Below are positions 1 to 10,044 of a DNA stretch of 64,000 bases, in pieces (position 1 is the stretch's first letter; every line of letters begins with the position of its first letter). Made by a program: the position numbers and the translations under genes. Source of the stretch: Epiperipatus broadwayi (Eukaryota; Onychophora; Udeonychophora; Euonychophora; Peripatidae); contig JAQFVV010012396.1 in the NCBI GenBank assembly GCA_028023455.1, positions 6,362,085-6,426,084 of the forward strand, given 5' to 3'. The notes under the pieces were generated by a model. It was given only the letters and a program-made list of their open reading frames with translations, searched no databases and had not been told where the DNA came from.

Positions 1-2612
1 TATTTTTGTTTAATGTATGTTTTATATTTGTTTAAATATTCATATACACATTCTACTTTACAACCATATTTTTCTTTAATAGTTAGAATAAAAATAGTAA
101 TTTAAATTAATTACTCAATTTAGGATGGAGTCCAATAAATGGAGAGTAAATGGAGATAGACAAATCATAGACTTACATACATTTATCCTCCTTTATGAAG
201 TCTGCATATTATTAGTCATGTTTTTATTTATAATAAATGAATTGACATTTAGCTGACTTTGAGTCATTATTTTCAAATTTGCTATACATTTGCTTTAGTT
301 AATAATGGATAGATAATTACATTGACTATGAGTGAGGTATTTGAAAAAAGTTCCAATTTTATTTGAAAATTTCTTAATTACTAAAAAGTATTCATGTTTC
401 ACTTCAGATTTGAATCCAAAATCTTTGTTTTACTCCATATTTGAATTCAAAATCCTAGGCATAGTAAACCCAATGCATGATTCATTAGAACATGAAACTC
501 ATAATAGTATTTCATGAAAGGGTATGTTTTGAATTTGTTCAAAGGCAAAAAGAAATTGCACAATAGAGACAAAATGCTTATCTTTAAATAAATAAAACTG
601 ACTTTCTGGAATAGAGTTGACAATGAAAATATAAAATTAAAAATCGAAATTTATTGAAGAAGCATTAATTTTTTTTTTTAAATATAGAATCAAAAAATGT
701 AGAGTTTTCATTTATTATTCATAAGAATTGCAAAATAAATTTATGAAATCAAATAATACTTTTATGAAAATCCTGAATATAACATATGTATTTGAAAATA
801 AATATTCTGTCTTAAATATGTACATAAAATAGACAGTTGATCAGTAATAGCTGCAGTAAGATCTCAACTTGTTTGGTTTCATTTTTGTGGTTTGTATTGA
901 TCTGAGTTATGGTCTATTTAAAATCTTATTGGCAGATGAAAATTATTTTCCATCTGCTTGACTTGGAACATTGCAAACAAGACAGTGTTGTTGGAAAATT
1001 CAAACATTAGGTTGTTCTGATATTTATTATATTTAATTCCAGCACAATAGTGTGCATATTTAAATAATGAGTTAAGGAGGTATTTGAAATTATTAAAATA
1101 ATCAACTTTCATGCTGTTTTTGCACTTTGACCTATTTGACTTCACTCCTGCAGTTTACATAGCTCTGAACTAATATTTAAAATCTTGGTAGCAATTGTTA
1201 ATTAGTTTCTATTTTTCAGTTACTTGATTTGGAACTTTGTAATGCAGATAGTTCTTGCTAGAAAATTGTAATAATATTTGCTATATTTATTTCCAGCATA
1301 GTTTTATATATACCTAATGTATTATAAAGAAATATGAATATATTTATTTACCCATGCGTGTAAATAAGTAGAAACATCACTTTAGTCCAGTGTGGGAATG
1401 ATGGACTTGAGAAAGGTTCATATCACTTCCCAAGTCATAAAATTAAATGAAATCTCAGTTTGGTCAATTAAAAAAATTTGCTTTCCTTTCTGAGCCATTT
1501 TTATGCTCAAACATCATTTAACTTGTGTATTTCTACCATATGGTATAAATAAATAAGATTTTTTTAAAAAAATACGATATTTCTCTGCTAAAAATGATTG
1601 GAGCAAATTATGCTAAGTAATGCAAATGCTAAGCTACGATCACTGTTAAATATTTTTTTTATATACAAAAATTTACTTCACTAAAAAATTCATATATATT
1701 TTCCCATTCAGTTGTTTTTTTAAATATAAAAAAAACTGTCAACATAAATAAATTTGATACGTTGCCAGAATACTTACTAATTGATCGTTTAATAGTTAAT
1801 TAGAAATTATATTGCACATTTTTATGTCAAAAATTGACAGAAGCAAGAAAAAAGGATTAAAAAATGACAAAATACAATAAGTCACCTTTAAATTGAACAA
1901 AGTCTCTTCATCAGTAAATCTTTATTTAAAGTTGTGAAAAGGAATAAACCTTTAAATTACTCATTTAGTTATGATTTCCTGACCTTGAACTAAGGCTGAC
2001 TCTTTAAAGAGGAAGTAAAGTTACTAATACTATTTTAATTGTTGGAAGTACATGTAAAAGTTAATCTTCACACACTATTTGAATTTATTTTAGTAATTTA
2101 TACAATATACTATATTTCTGGAGAAAACAAATGTAACTGTAAAAGAAAAAAAAGAATGAAAAATCTTGACTTTAGCCTTCATAACATCTTCCCCCTCTTC
2201 GCAGTAAAGCTTGCGTCACGTTATATTTTAGGGTTTATAATCAATATATTGTCATTCTGTTGACCTATTAAGATTAACAGGTAACCTTTAACTTTTAATT
2301 ATAATAGCCAGATATCCATTTGTTGACCAATTATTGGAAGGCCAGCTATGTTAGTTATGAACTGCCTATTTGAAAGAAAAATATTTAATGTATTATAATC
2401 TGAAAAAATTGCAAAGACTCAAACTCTAAATACTAAGTTTTATGTTGAAAGCAAGTTTTGTAATTCTAAAGATTATCTCAGTAAAAAAATATTATAAATA
2501 ATTAATACATATTAAGAATATGTTGAAACAGGATTATACTTCTCTTACTGGATTCAATATATTATAATGTTAAAGATCACACTCCCATACTAATCTTAAC
2601 AAATCTTGTTTG
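1..2612. other. AT-rich intergenic DNA, no gene seen
   Basis: No coding region with recognisable family motifs is visible on either strand; open frames here are short and of low complexity. The only structure I can point to is a diverged direct duplication (913-1065 and 1171-1325), listed separately. The rest is AT-rich unique-looking or decayed repeat sequence. Confidence 0.6.
913..1325. repeat. diverged direct duplication of ~150 bp
   Basis: Two blocks (about 913-1065 and 1171-1325) share the same order of landmarks: TATTTAAAATCTT, a TTGACTTGGAAC / TTGATTTGGAAC segment, GGAAAATT / AGAAAATT, and an ATTTAATTCCAGCA / ATTTATTTCCAGCA segment. Identity is moderate with small indels, so the duplication is old. 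It matches no element family I recognise. Confidence 0.55.
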
Positions 2613-2730
2613 TAATAGTAATATTAGCGATTAAGCCAATGCACATGCGCTTTAAAGATAAATTACAAATGAATAATCATTTATAATTTAAGCACATGTG
2701 TATTTGACTTAATCACTAATATTACTATTA
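2613..2730. repeat. fold-back hairpin element, ~57-bp arms
   Basis: The left arm beginning TAATAGTAATATTAGCGATTAA is mirrored by the right arm ending TTAATCACTAATATTACTATTA. Pairing continues inward to TAAATTACAAATGA against TCATTTATAATTTA, leaving a loop of only about 4 bases. The arms differ at several positions, partly at CpG/TpG sites, as expected of an ageing MITE-like palindrome. No coding capacity. Confidence 0.75.
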
Positions 2731-3029
2731 CATAAAAAACATAGCGCTATATAAAAATAATATCTCATTATAAATCTTGTTTATATTTCTGAATTTTTAT
2801 ATATATATAAATCTAACATTTCAGTATTTACCTAAGGGTGTGTGATGATGGTATATTAGATGTGATTATATGTAGAACTATTTCCATCATCTATCAGCAA
2901 ATGTTGAATGTATAGAAAATTTTAAACTTTATTTAAAGCTTTCAAATACAAACAACTTGTTAGTAATGACACAAATAGACAATGCAGTTTAGTAATTACC
3001 CAATGTTTTGAATAGTATCATTCTTCACT

Positions 3030-3142
3030 CTTCTTCAGGTGATGCTGGCTTGACCAGGGACAGAATTTGCATAGGAGTCGAACTTGCATCTTTAGATTCT
3101 CGAATAATGAATTTAAGGCTAATGCTCTAACCAACTGACTAT
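3030..3142 (-). repeat. tRNA-like promoter and hammerhead-like core in left PLE terminal repeat (A1)
   Basis: Read on the minus strand: an A-box region (3125-3142, complement of CTCTAACCAACTGACTAT), then a good B box (3074-3084, AGTTCGACTCC), then CTGAAGA (3032-3038) followed by a stem and AAAAC. The B box is better preserved here than in the right-hand copy. Inferred role: internal Pol III promoter and self-cleaving or formerly self-cleaving core of the terminal repeat. Confidence 0.6.
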
Positions 3143-3239
3143 CCTGTCATATATTTATTTAAGAGTGTAGTTCAAATGTTCTTGAGTCCATTTTTTTTTT
3201 CAAGAGCAAGATTAATTAGTGGATAGAGTAAAAAATAAT

Positions 3240-5215
3240 TTAACTTTCTTATGAAAATTGGAAGGGATTATTACTAAGGATTTCCAAAAAAAATCTCCTA
3301 TTTCTTTCAAGAGAACAGAGAAAATTATTCAGAGAACAAATGAGGTCTTATTGACAGAAAGAATAAATGTTCAACAGTTTTCCAAGTATCAAACTTTGTG
3401 TTACATTAGAAATGTGAAATTTTTTCTCAAAAATAAATGTGGAGATGAAGATTTCTCAATAATTTGTCAAGCAGTAAAAATATTTTGTAATTACATGGAA
3501 GGCTAAAAGAACATCAGAAGAAGCTTACAAATCTACATGGGCAAGTCAAAAGTCATAATGCAACCAGTCTATTAGCTTCATCAATGAAAAATTTTAGTTC
3601 TAAATACCTTACTGATGCTGAATTATCTGTTCTTGGAAAAGGTTTGAACTTTGCCATTTCACCAATTACTGTCCTATTATTGGATACAATGGCAGCCACT
3701 AAGAAAGTTATCCAAAAATTGCCTCTGGAAGAAGTAGCAGAGTTACCCTGGAGAGTTAAAAAGACATTTGAGAAACATCAAGTGCGGACAAAACATTTAA
3801 TGTGATGCAAGGAAATATCTCAAACAGGATACATCTATAATCATTCTTCCTGCTGACAATGGTAACATTACAGTTATAATGAATAAAAGTGATTATGATA
3901 ACAAAATACAAGGACTTCTCACAGCAGGCCAATACAAAAAAATAGCAAAAAATCCAATTCCAAATACAAAGATAAAATTACAAGCATTATTCTAGAAGCA
4001 TAACAGGTATTTGGTGATTAAAAAAAATTACCTTCATATTTCTGCAAGATTCCTCACCTGTATGGATTATCTAAAATCCATAAAGATAATGTTTCATTAA
4101 GGGCTATTGTTAGTTTTAGAAATTCACCATGTCAAAATATATTGAGATTTCTTCTTGTAGTTTTTAGTCCATTGGCATACAGGACACAATTCTTCATTAG
4201 GGATTCTAAGCACTTTGTAAAATTAGTCAGGGACATGAAAATGGAAAGAATTGACATAATGATAAGCTTTGATATGGAAAGTCCATTTATAAATGTACCA
4301 TATGTTAAAGCATTGTCTACTGTAAGGAAAAGGTTATATGATGATAATAGTCTACAAACTAGAACAATTCTACCTATTGATAGTATAATGGAATTATTAA
4401 CATTCTGCATAGCAACAATGTACTTTCAATATAACTCAGAATTCTTCCAACAAAATCAAAGGATAGCCATGAGATAATCACTATCACCATTGCTGACCAA
4501 CATTTACATGGAAGAACTTGAAACCACAGCCATAAATACTACTCCATGCCCACCAAAAGTGTGGTTTTGCTATGCTAGTGATACATTTGTGGTATGGCCA
4601 TATGGTGAGGTGCAATTACAGTCCTTTTATGATGCATATCAAAAACATCTTCAATTAAATTCATAATGGAATGGGAATAGAATAAAAATTGACATTCTTA
4701 GATTTTTGTGGCAAGTCTCCCTCAGGGCAATGTAAAAGCAACAGTGGATATGAAACCAATATATACTGGCAAGTACCTCCAATCATATCAAAAGCACTAA
4801 ACATGGAATTATTCTATCACTATGGAACAAAGCAAAGGAAGTTTGTTTGGAAACCTGTGATTTGGAAAATTTAAAAGATTCACATAGAATATACTCTCAT
4901 GAAGAATGGTTATCTATCAGTCATCATCAAAAAAACCTTTAATAGACAATGAAAAGAGACATCAAAAGAAAAAATAATTGGTACTATAGTGTATCCATAC
5001 ATACCAAAAATGGCAGACAAATTAAAGAAAATCTGCATTCAATATAACATTAGAACAGCTTTCCAATGCTATTCCATACTTGGATGAATTCTTACTTTTA
5101 TCAAACCTAAATTGAAAATGCTGAAGAACAAAACTGCATCTATGAAATAGCATGTGAATGTGGAAAGAAATATATTGGTAAGACCTTTTGCCCTATTGAA
5201 CAGTGATTGAAAAAC
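3240..5215 (+). pseudogene. PLE reverse transcriptase / GIY-YIG polyprotein remnant (family A)
   Basis: Broken into at least six frame segments. In order I can read: an N-terminal stretch (3258-3506); LTDAELSVLGKGLNFAISP (about 3607-3663), a block typical of PLE proteins; IIILPADNGN (about 3838-3870), RT motif; PHLYGLSKIHK (about 4050-4085); a SFDMESPFINVP stretch corresponding to the first catalytic aspartate region (about 4267-4302); AMR-stop-SLSP where PLEs have AMGSPLSP (about 4468-4491); YASDTFVVW where the catalytic YxDD box should be (about 4570-4596); and the GIY-YIG nuclease CECGKKYIGKT (about 5150-5185). The YASD box has lost a catalytic aspartate. The domain order RT then GIY-YIG is diagnostic of Penelope-like elements; domain boundaries are approximate. 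Confidence 0.85.
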
Positions 5216-5493
5216 ACAAACTAGTGGTTAAAAGATAAAAAAAAGATATGTCTACAGTAGCAGACCATATATCTTCTAATGGCCATCTGCTTAATTGGGA
5301 AAATACAAAAATATTGAATTGAAAGGAAAAGATGCAAAGAAAAAAATTCAAAAAAGCTGCTCATATGACAGTGGCAAATAATCCTATAACTCAACCCATT
5401 GTGGCAATACACAATGTATGGAAGTCTAATTAACCTTGTTCTTAAAAAAATTGAAGGACTTAGGAGGATTTGAACCCTCATATATAAATGTAT

Positions 5494-5640
5494 GACAGGA
5501 TGCTCAGTTGGTTAGAGTGTTTGCCTTAAATTTGATATTCAAGAATCTAAGTGTGAGTTTGACTCTTATTGAATACGGTCACTAGTCAATCCAGCAACAT
5601 CTGAAGAAGAGTGGAGAGTAATACTACTCAAAACATTGTG
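5494..5640 (+). repeat. tRNA-like promoter and hammerhead-like core in right PLE terminal repeat (A1)
   Basis: A-box-like TGCTCAGTTGGTTAGAG at 5501-5517, a decayed B box at about 5555-5565, then CTGAAGA at 5601-5607, a G/A-rich arm paired to ACTACTC, and AAAAC. In this family the last box reads CAAAAC; a CGAAAC ancestor would give that by CpG decay. It is the mirror copy of 3030-3142. Confidence 0.6.
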
Positions 5641-5770
5641 TAATTACTAACATGTATTGTCTATTTGAGTGTTATTATTGACAAGTTGTTTGTATGTGAA
5701 AGATTTAAATAATGTTTAAAATTTTTTATAAAATCAACATTTACTGATGGATGATGGAAATAGTTTCAGT

Positions 5771-7500
5771 TATTTCTTTTATATAATCATTTTCAAAGTA
5801 TATCATCTTAAAAGCACTACAACCATTTTGATATAAAAATAGAACATTAATAAGAAATATAATATGGATATTAAATTACGATCAGCAAACTAAAAAAAAC
5901 TTCATTTAGATAATTTAATTAATCATGACAATTGTAATGATCATATAAATAGATTAAACAGAATTTATGAAATGATATATAGGCTTGTAAAAAAAAAAAA
6001 ATGAATGTAAAAACAATTAATAAATTTAGAATTAGTCTAAATAATATTTGAATGATTTGAATTCTATTATTTATATTCATTCTTAAAAAAAGTAATCATT
6101 CCAATTTTGAAGTAATAATGATAGAAAATATTATTAATTAAAGAACAAGATTAATTAAAAAAACATTGTATACATTTAAAAAAAGAAGCCTTCTATGGCT
6201 AGATTTAAAAGATTTTAAGAAAATTTTGATGACTAAGTTAAAATAAATTTAGAATTTAAAAAATCATGTAATAATATAATGAATTTATGAGAGTAATTAA
6301 ATAATTCAGCGATAACTAAAATGTACTTTTCTAAAAAAGAAATATGTATGAAGGCATTTTTATTGAAATTAGAGAAGAGTTGATATTTGATATTTGTTTG
6401 GTATACTGTTTATATTTATATGCTAATCTGATATACGTCAATATAATTGTATATTTTTTTAGATTAAATACTTTGAAAATGATTACATAAAAAATATCAA
6501 AGCAATGGATATCTAGGAAAATTATTCATTCAAAAATATGAACAAGATTTATGAAGATTTGTGGAAGCATAATTTTTAAATCAGCAGAGTATTGGGACGC
6601 AACATTGTGAACATTTCTTCTTTAAAATTATAGTGATGTAGATATAAATCTCTGAAAAATTAAACAAAAAGTAACATTCGAATAATATATTTTTCTGTTT
6701 TGGATATATTCAAACACATTTCAAAAAGAAATAAAGCAATCTTAGTATTACTTTAGAAATATTTTTAAATAGCCAAAGTCTCTAAGCAAGCATAGAATTT
6801 TTATTAGATAAGAGGATCATACCTAATCTAACTAATCATCCAATTATTGATCAATAAATGAGTATTTTTTCTAGAGATTAAATTTTTTTATCAGTCTAGA
6901 TTATTAATTCAAAGCTTGCATATATTTATTAAGGAAATAAATTTAGCCCAATACTATTTTGCTAGATTATTCACAAATATATTAATAAATTTATTTGCAG
7001 CCAAAATTAATATCAAGCCATTATAGCAATGTTAGTACTACAGCAATATCTGTTATTTTCAAATATATTTTCAGAGTTCTAAAAAGTGGAAATTGAGGAC
7101 TGAGTTCTGGATTGAATAATGTTATCCTTCTTGTAAAATGATACAACAATTTGTAATTAATATTGTTTAGCAGAAATCCTATAATTGTGTACTGAGCAAA
7201 AGAGAACACTAGACAAAAATAAGGATACATTAACAATTAATTATAACAAAATACAATAGGATTAAGCAAAATCTTGTAATTTGTAACATGAAGATATAAA
7301 TAACCACATTATCATGACTAAATGCCAAATCTATCATAATATACTTTAATAATATTAGCATCAGCATGGGATTTGAGTTTTCATCATCAGATTTTCAATG
7401 ATATGGATGGCTGAAAAGTTGGAGGTTGCAATGGATTGAAGCCTGTCCATTAAAGTATGAAGATTTGCTATCTTAATATAAACTGAGTATTGATTATATA
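5771..7500. other. AT-rich DNA, no gene seen
   Basis: No open frame with family motifs on either strand, and no repeat I can assign. The minus-strand frame around 7021-7236 has no recognisable domain. Composition is strongly A/T throughout. Confidence 0.55.
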
Positions 7501-7511
7501 TGTGTGTGAGA

Positions 7512-7577
7512 GATGATAATCTGGACCAACTGATGAGTGCTGGTTTAGCATGAAATAAGTATATTGGTGATTGTTAA
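7512..7577 (+). ncRNA. hammerhead ribozyme motif (type I, short stem III)
   Basis: All conserved parts are present and foldable. CTGATGA at 7530-7536; stem II GTGCT (7537-7541) / AGCAT (7547-7551) with loop GGTTT; GAA at 7552-7554; a minimal stem III ATA / TAT (7555-7562) around AG; the nucleotide before the scissile bond is A7563; stem I ACCAA (7525-7529) / TTGGT (7564-7568), extended by GATAATC (7515-7521) against GATTGTT (7569-7575) across a TGG bulge. The 10.1-11.1 pair is G-U, explainable by CpG decay of an original G-C. Very short stem III is typical of PLE and other retroelement hammerheads, which may act as dimers. A T-arm-like GAGTTCAAATCCTC about 100 bp downstream suggests a SINE-like host repeat. 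Confidence 0.75.
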
Positions 7578-7744
7578 TCTTTTCTACATGTGTGTGGTCA
7601 TGTGTTTCAGTTGTATGAAATAGTGTGGAAAGTTGAAGGGTGCTTGAAAATCCGAGTTCAAATCCTCTATACTCATAATATACTTTGTAAGAGTGCTGAG
7701 ATTAAATATCACAAAAGTGATCTAAATCTTGCAGTTAATATAAA

Positions 7745-7895
7745 ACTCACCACCATTTTCAACCATTAACAATCCTCTGCTTGATGAAGGTCTTTCTAAG
7801 ATTAATACATATTTTTCAGATTCCTAGCCTTTCATCTCCACAATACACCTGCAAACCTCTAATCTATTTCACATGAGGTCTCTTTTTAGATGGGG
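7745..7895 (-). mobile_element. RTE LINE 3' end fragment
   Basis: This ~150-bp block aligns by eye with the 3' end of the better RTE copy at 61990-62160: ACCATTA.CAATCC, TGATGAAGGTCT, a CACCTGCA segment and CACATG.GGTCTCTTT. It is a 5'-truncated insertion, the usual fate of RTE copies. No coding capacity remains. Confidence 0.7.
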
Positions 7896-8459
7896 TATAT
7901 CAAAAACTTATTATTGTTAATTATTTCAATAATATCAGCAGTATTTCCATCATCTAATATAAGTATTGAATGTCTTTAGAAAAATTTAACTTTATTTAAA
8001 TATTCTAAATACATTCAACTATTAGTAATAGCACATCAAACAGGTTAGTATATGCACAATGTTTTGAGAGGTATTATTCACCTCTCTTATTCATGTGTTG
8101 CTGGTCTGACCAGTGACCAGTGATAGAACTAGCATAGGTTCTTGAGTATTGAATTTTAAAGTAATGCTTTAACCAACTGAGCCATCCTGCCAAAGGCAAC
8201 AGTCAGTAGAAAATTTTATATACTTATCTATAAGATTCCTCCTGATTTCTCCACTTTTTCCTAAGAGCAAAGTTGATTAGTGGTTTCCATACATTATGTA
8301 TAGTCACACTAGGTTGCTTATGGGATTTTTTGCCATTGTCAAGTGATCAGCTTCTTTAAATTTTCTTCTTTATACCTTTTCTTCTCTATCCAATGTTTTT
8401 GTATTTTCCCACATGGTCTGCTACCTTAGACATATCTGTTTTCTCTCTTCTAATCATCA

Positions 8460-8968
8460 GTTTGTGTTCTTGCAAGTGCTTTTCATTTGGATAATGGGTT
8501 TCACCAATATATGTTCTTCCACATTCACATGGTATTTCATAGATGCAGTTTTTTCTTTTCAGCATTTTATGTTTAGGCTTTATAGATGTTAGAATTCTTT
8601 ATAGTGTGGCATGGCTCTGGAAAGCTGGTCTGATGTTATACTGATTGCATATTTTTTTAAATTTGTCTATTATTTTTTGGAATGTATGGCTACAGTACAG
8701 TACCAATAACTGTTTTTTTCTTTTAATGGTTCATTTGTTGTCTATTTAATGTTTTCTTAATAACTGCTGATTGATAAACATTTTTCATAAGAGTTTGTTT
8801 TATATAGATCGTTTCTTTTTCCAAGTCACTGGTTTCTGAACAAACTTCTTTAGCTCTGTTCCATAGTGATAGTATAACTTTATGTTTTGTGTTTCTGGTG
8901 TGATTGGATCTATAGGCTAGGTATTTTTTCTGTATATGTGGGTTTTCAGTAAACATGGCAAAAATCAA
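8460..8968 (-). pseudogene. PLE C-terminal domain with GIY-YIG nuclease (left arm of A2)
   Basis: On the minus strand from 8968 the protein reads a PLE C-terminal linker (NHTRNTKHKVILSLWNRAKE), followed after a break by CIYEIPCECGRTYIGETH (roughly 8553 to 8495). The two GIY-YIG hallmarks are visible as IYEIPC and YIGET. This arm keeps the nuclease core better than the right arm. The upstream RT is missing, so no active protein is encoded. Confidence 0.75.
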
Positions 8969-8969
8969 A

Positions 8970-9440
8970 ACTACAGTTTACCAACAATCTACTCATACAG
9001 GAAAATACCACATCCAATCAAACACAAAACATGGAGTTATACTATCACTATAGAATAAAGCAAAAGAAGTTTGTTCAGAAACCAGCAATTTGGAAAAAGA
9101 AAAGATCTATATAGAACAAACTCTTATGAAAAATGGTTATCTATCAGCTGTTATTAAAAAAATATTAAATAGACAACAAAAAAAAAACATTAAGAGAAAA
9201 AACAATTATTGGTACTGAAGTGTACACATACATTCCAAAAAATAGCAGACAAATTAAGGAAAATCTGCAATTAGTATAACATCAGAACAGCTTTCCAGAG
9301 CCATACCACACTATGAGAAATTCTAACATCTACAAAGCCTAAACTTGAAATGCTGAAAAGAAAAAAAATTGCTGTGGAAGAACATATATTGGTGAGACCA
9401 GTCATCCCATTGAAAAATGCTTGCAAATTGATGATTAGAA
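8970..9440 (+). pseudogene. PLE C-terminal domain with GIY-YIG nuclease (right arm of A2)
   Basis: Mirror copy of 8460-8968. It contains the same linker with stops and frameshifts, then CCGRTYIGETSHPIEKC at about 9369-9420, the second half of the GIY-YIG fold. The first half (IYEIPC) is largely lost. Inactive. Confidence 0.75.
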
Positions 9441-9719
9441 GAGAGTAAACAGATATGTCTAAAGTAGCAGACCACATATGAGCTACTGAACATATGTTCA
9501 ATTGGGAAAACACAAAAATATTTGATAGAAAAAAAGGTACAAAGAAGAAAATTTAAAGAAGCCACTCACATGACAATGGAAAAAACTCCCATAAGCCAAC
9601 CTAGTGTGACTATGCATAATGTATGTAAACCACTAATCAACTTTGCTCTTAGGAAAAAATGGAGAAATCAGGAGGAACCTCATAGATAAGTATATGAAAT
9701 TTATACTGACTGTTGCCTT

Positions 9720-9870
9720 TGGCAGGATGGCTCAGATGGTTAGAGCATTACCTTAAAATTCAATACTCAAGAATATAAGGGTTCAGATTTGAATCACATA
9801 CTAGAGCTGTCATTGGTCAGACCAGAAACACCTGAAGAAGAGGAGAGAATAATACCTCTCAAAACATTGT
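9720..9870 (+). repeat. tRNA-like promoter and hammerhead-like core, right terminal repeat of A2
   Basis: Best A box of the family: TGGCTCAGATGGTTAGAGCA around 9728-9747. A mutated B-box region follows at about 9779-9796. CTGAAGA lies at 9832-9838, then A, GAGG paired with CCTC across an AT-rich loop, and AAAAC at 9861-9865. A decayed mirror copy occupies about 8060-8195. Confidence 0.65.
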
Positions 9871-10044
9871 ACATATACTAACCTGTTTGGTGTGTTATTA
9901 CTAACAATTGAATGTATTTGGAATATTTAAATAAAGTTAAATTTTTCTAAAGACATTTAATACTCATATTAGATGATGGAAATAGTCCAATATAAAAATA
10001 CAACCAAAATACCATCATCACAAACCTTCAGGAAAATATTATCA

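Larger units (their letters stand above)
2840..5770 (+). mobile_element. Penelope-like retroelement, family A copy 1 (degenerate)
   Basis: A decayed but nearly full-length PLE. Outer boundaries are mirror-image repeats: the left end (about 2840-3240, minus orientation) and right end (about 5460-5770, plus) share a tRNA-like segment, a CTGAAGA core and the sequence around CATCATC / GATGATGG. Between them lie RT and GIY-YIG endonuclease remnants. Inverted or tandem terminal pseudo-LTRs are a known PLE feature. There is no intact reading frame; the copy is certainly inactive. Confidence 0.85.
7935..10030. mobile_element. Penelope-like element family A copy 2: inverted pair of PLE 3' ends
   Basis: The unit is a ~2.1-kb imperfect palindrome centred near 8965. 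The left half (7935-8965) is minus strand, the right half (8965-10030) plus. Each half carries the C-terminal part of the PLE protein, the GIY-YIG nuclease and the family A terminal repeat with tRNA-like box and CTGAAGA core. The 5' RT region is absent from both. The arms have diverged substantially, so this is an old structure. It may come from template switching or from insertion of one truncated copy next to another. Confidence 0.8.

Noticed and set aside
5501-5575. A true tRNA gene in the PLE family A termini
   Set aside because: A and B boxes are recognisable, but acceptor and anticodon stems do not close and the element context explains it as a tRNA-derived segment.
7382-7400. TCATCAG (complement CTGATGA) near 7382 as another ribozyme core
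   Set aside because: No stem II can be formed before the following GAAA-like bases.
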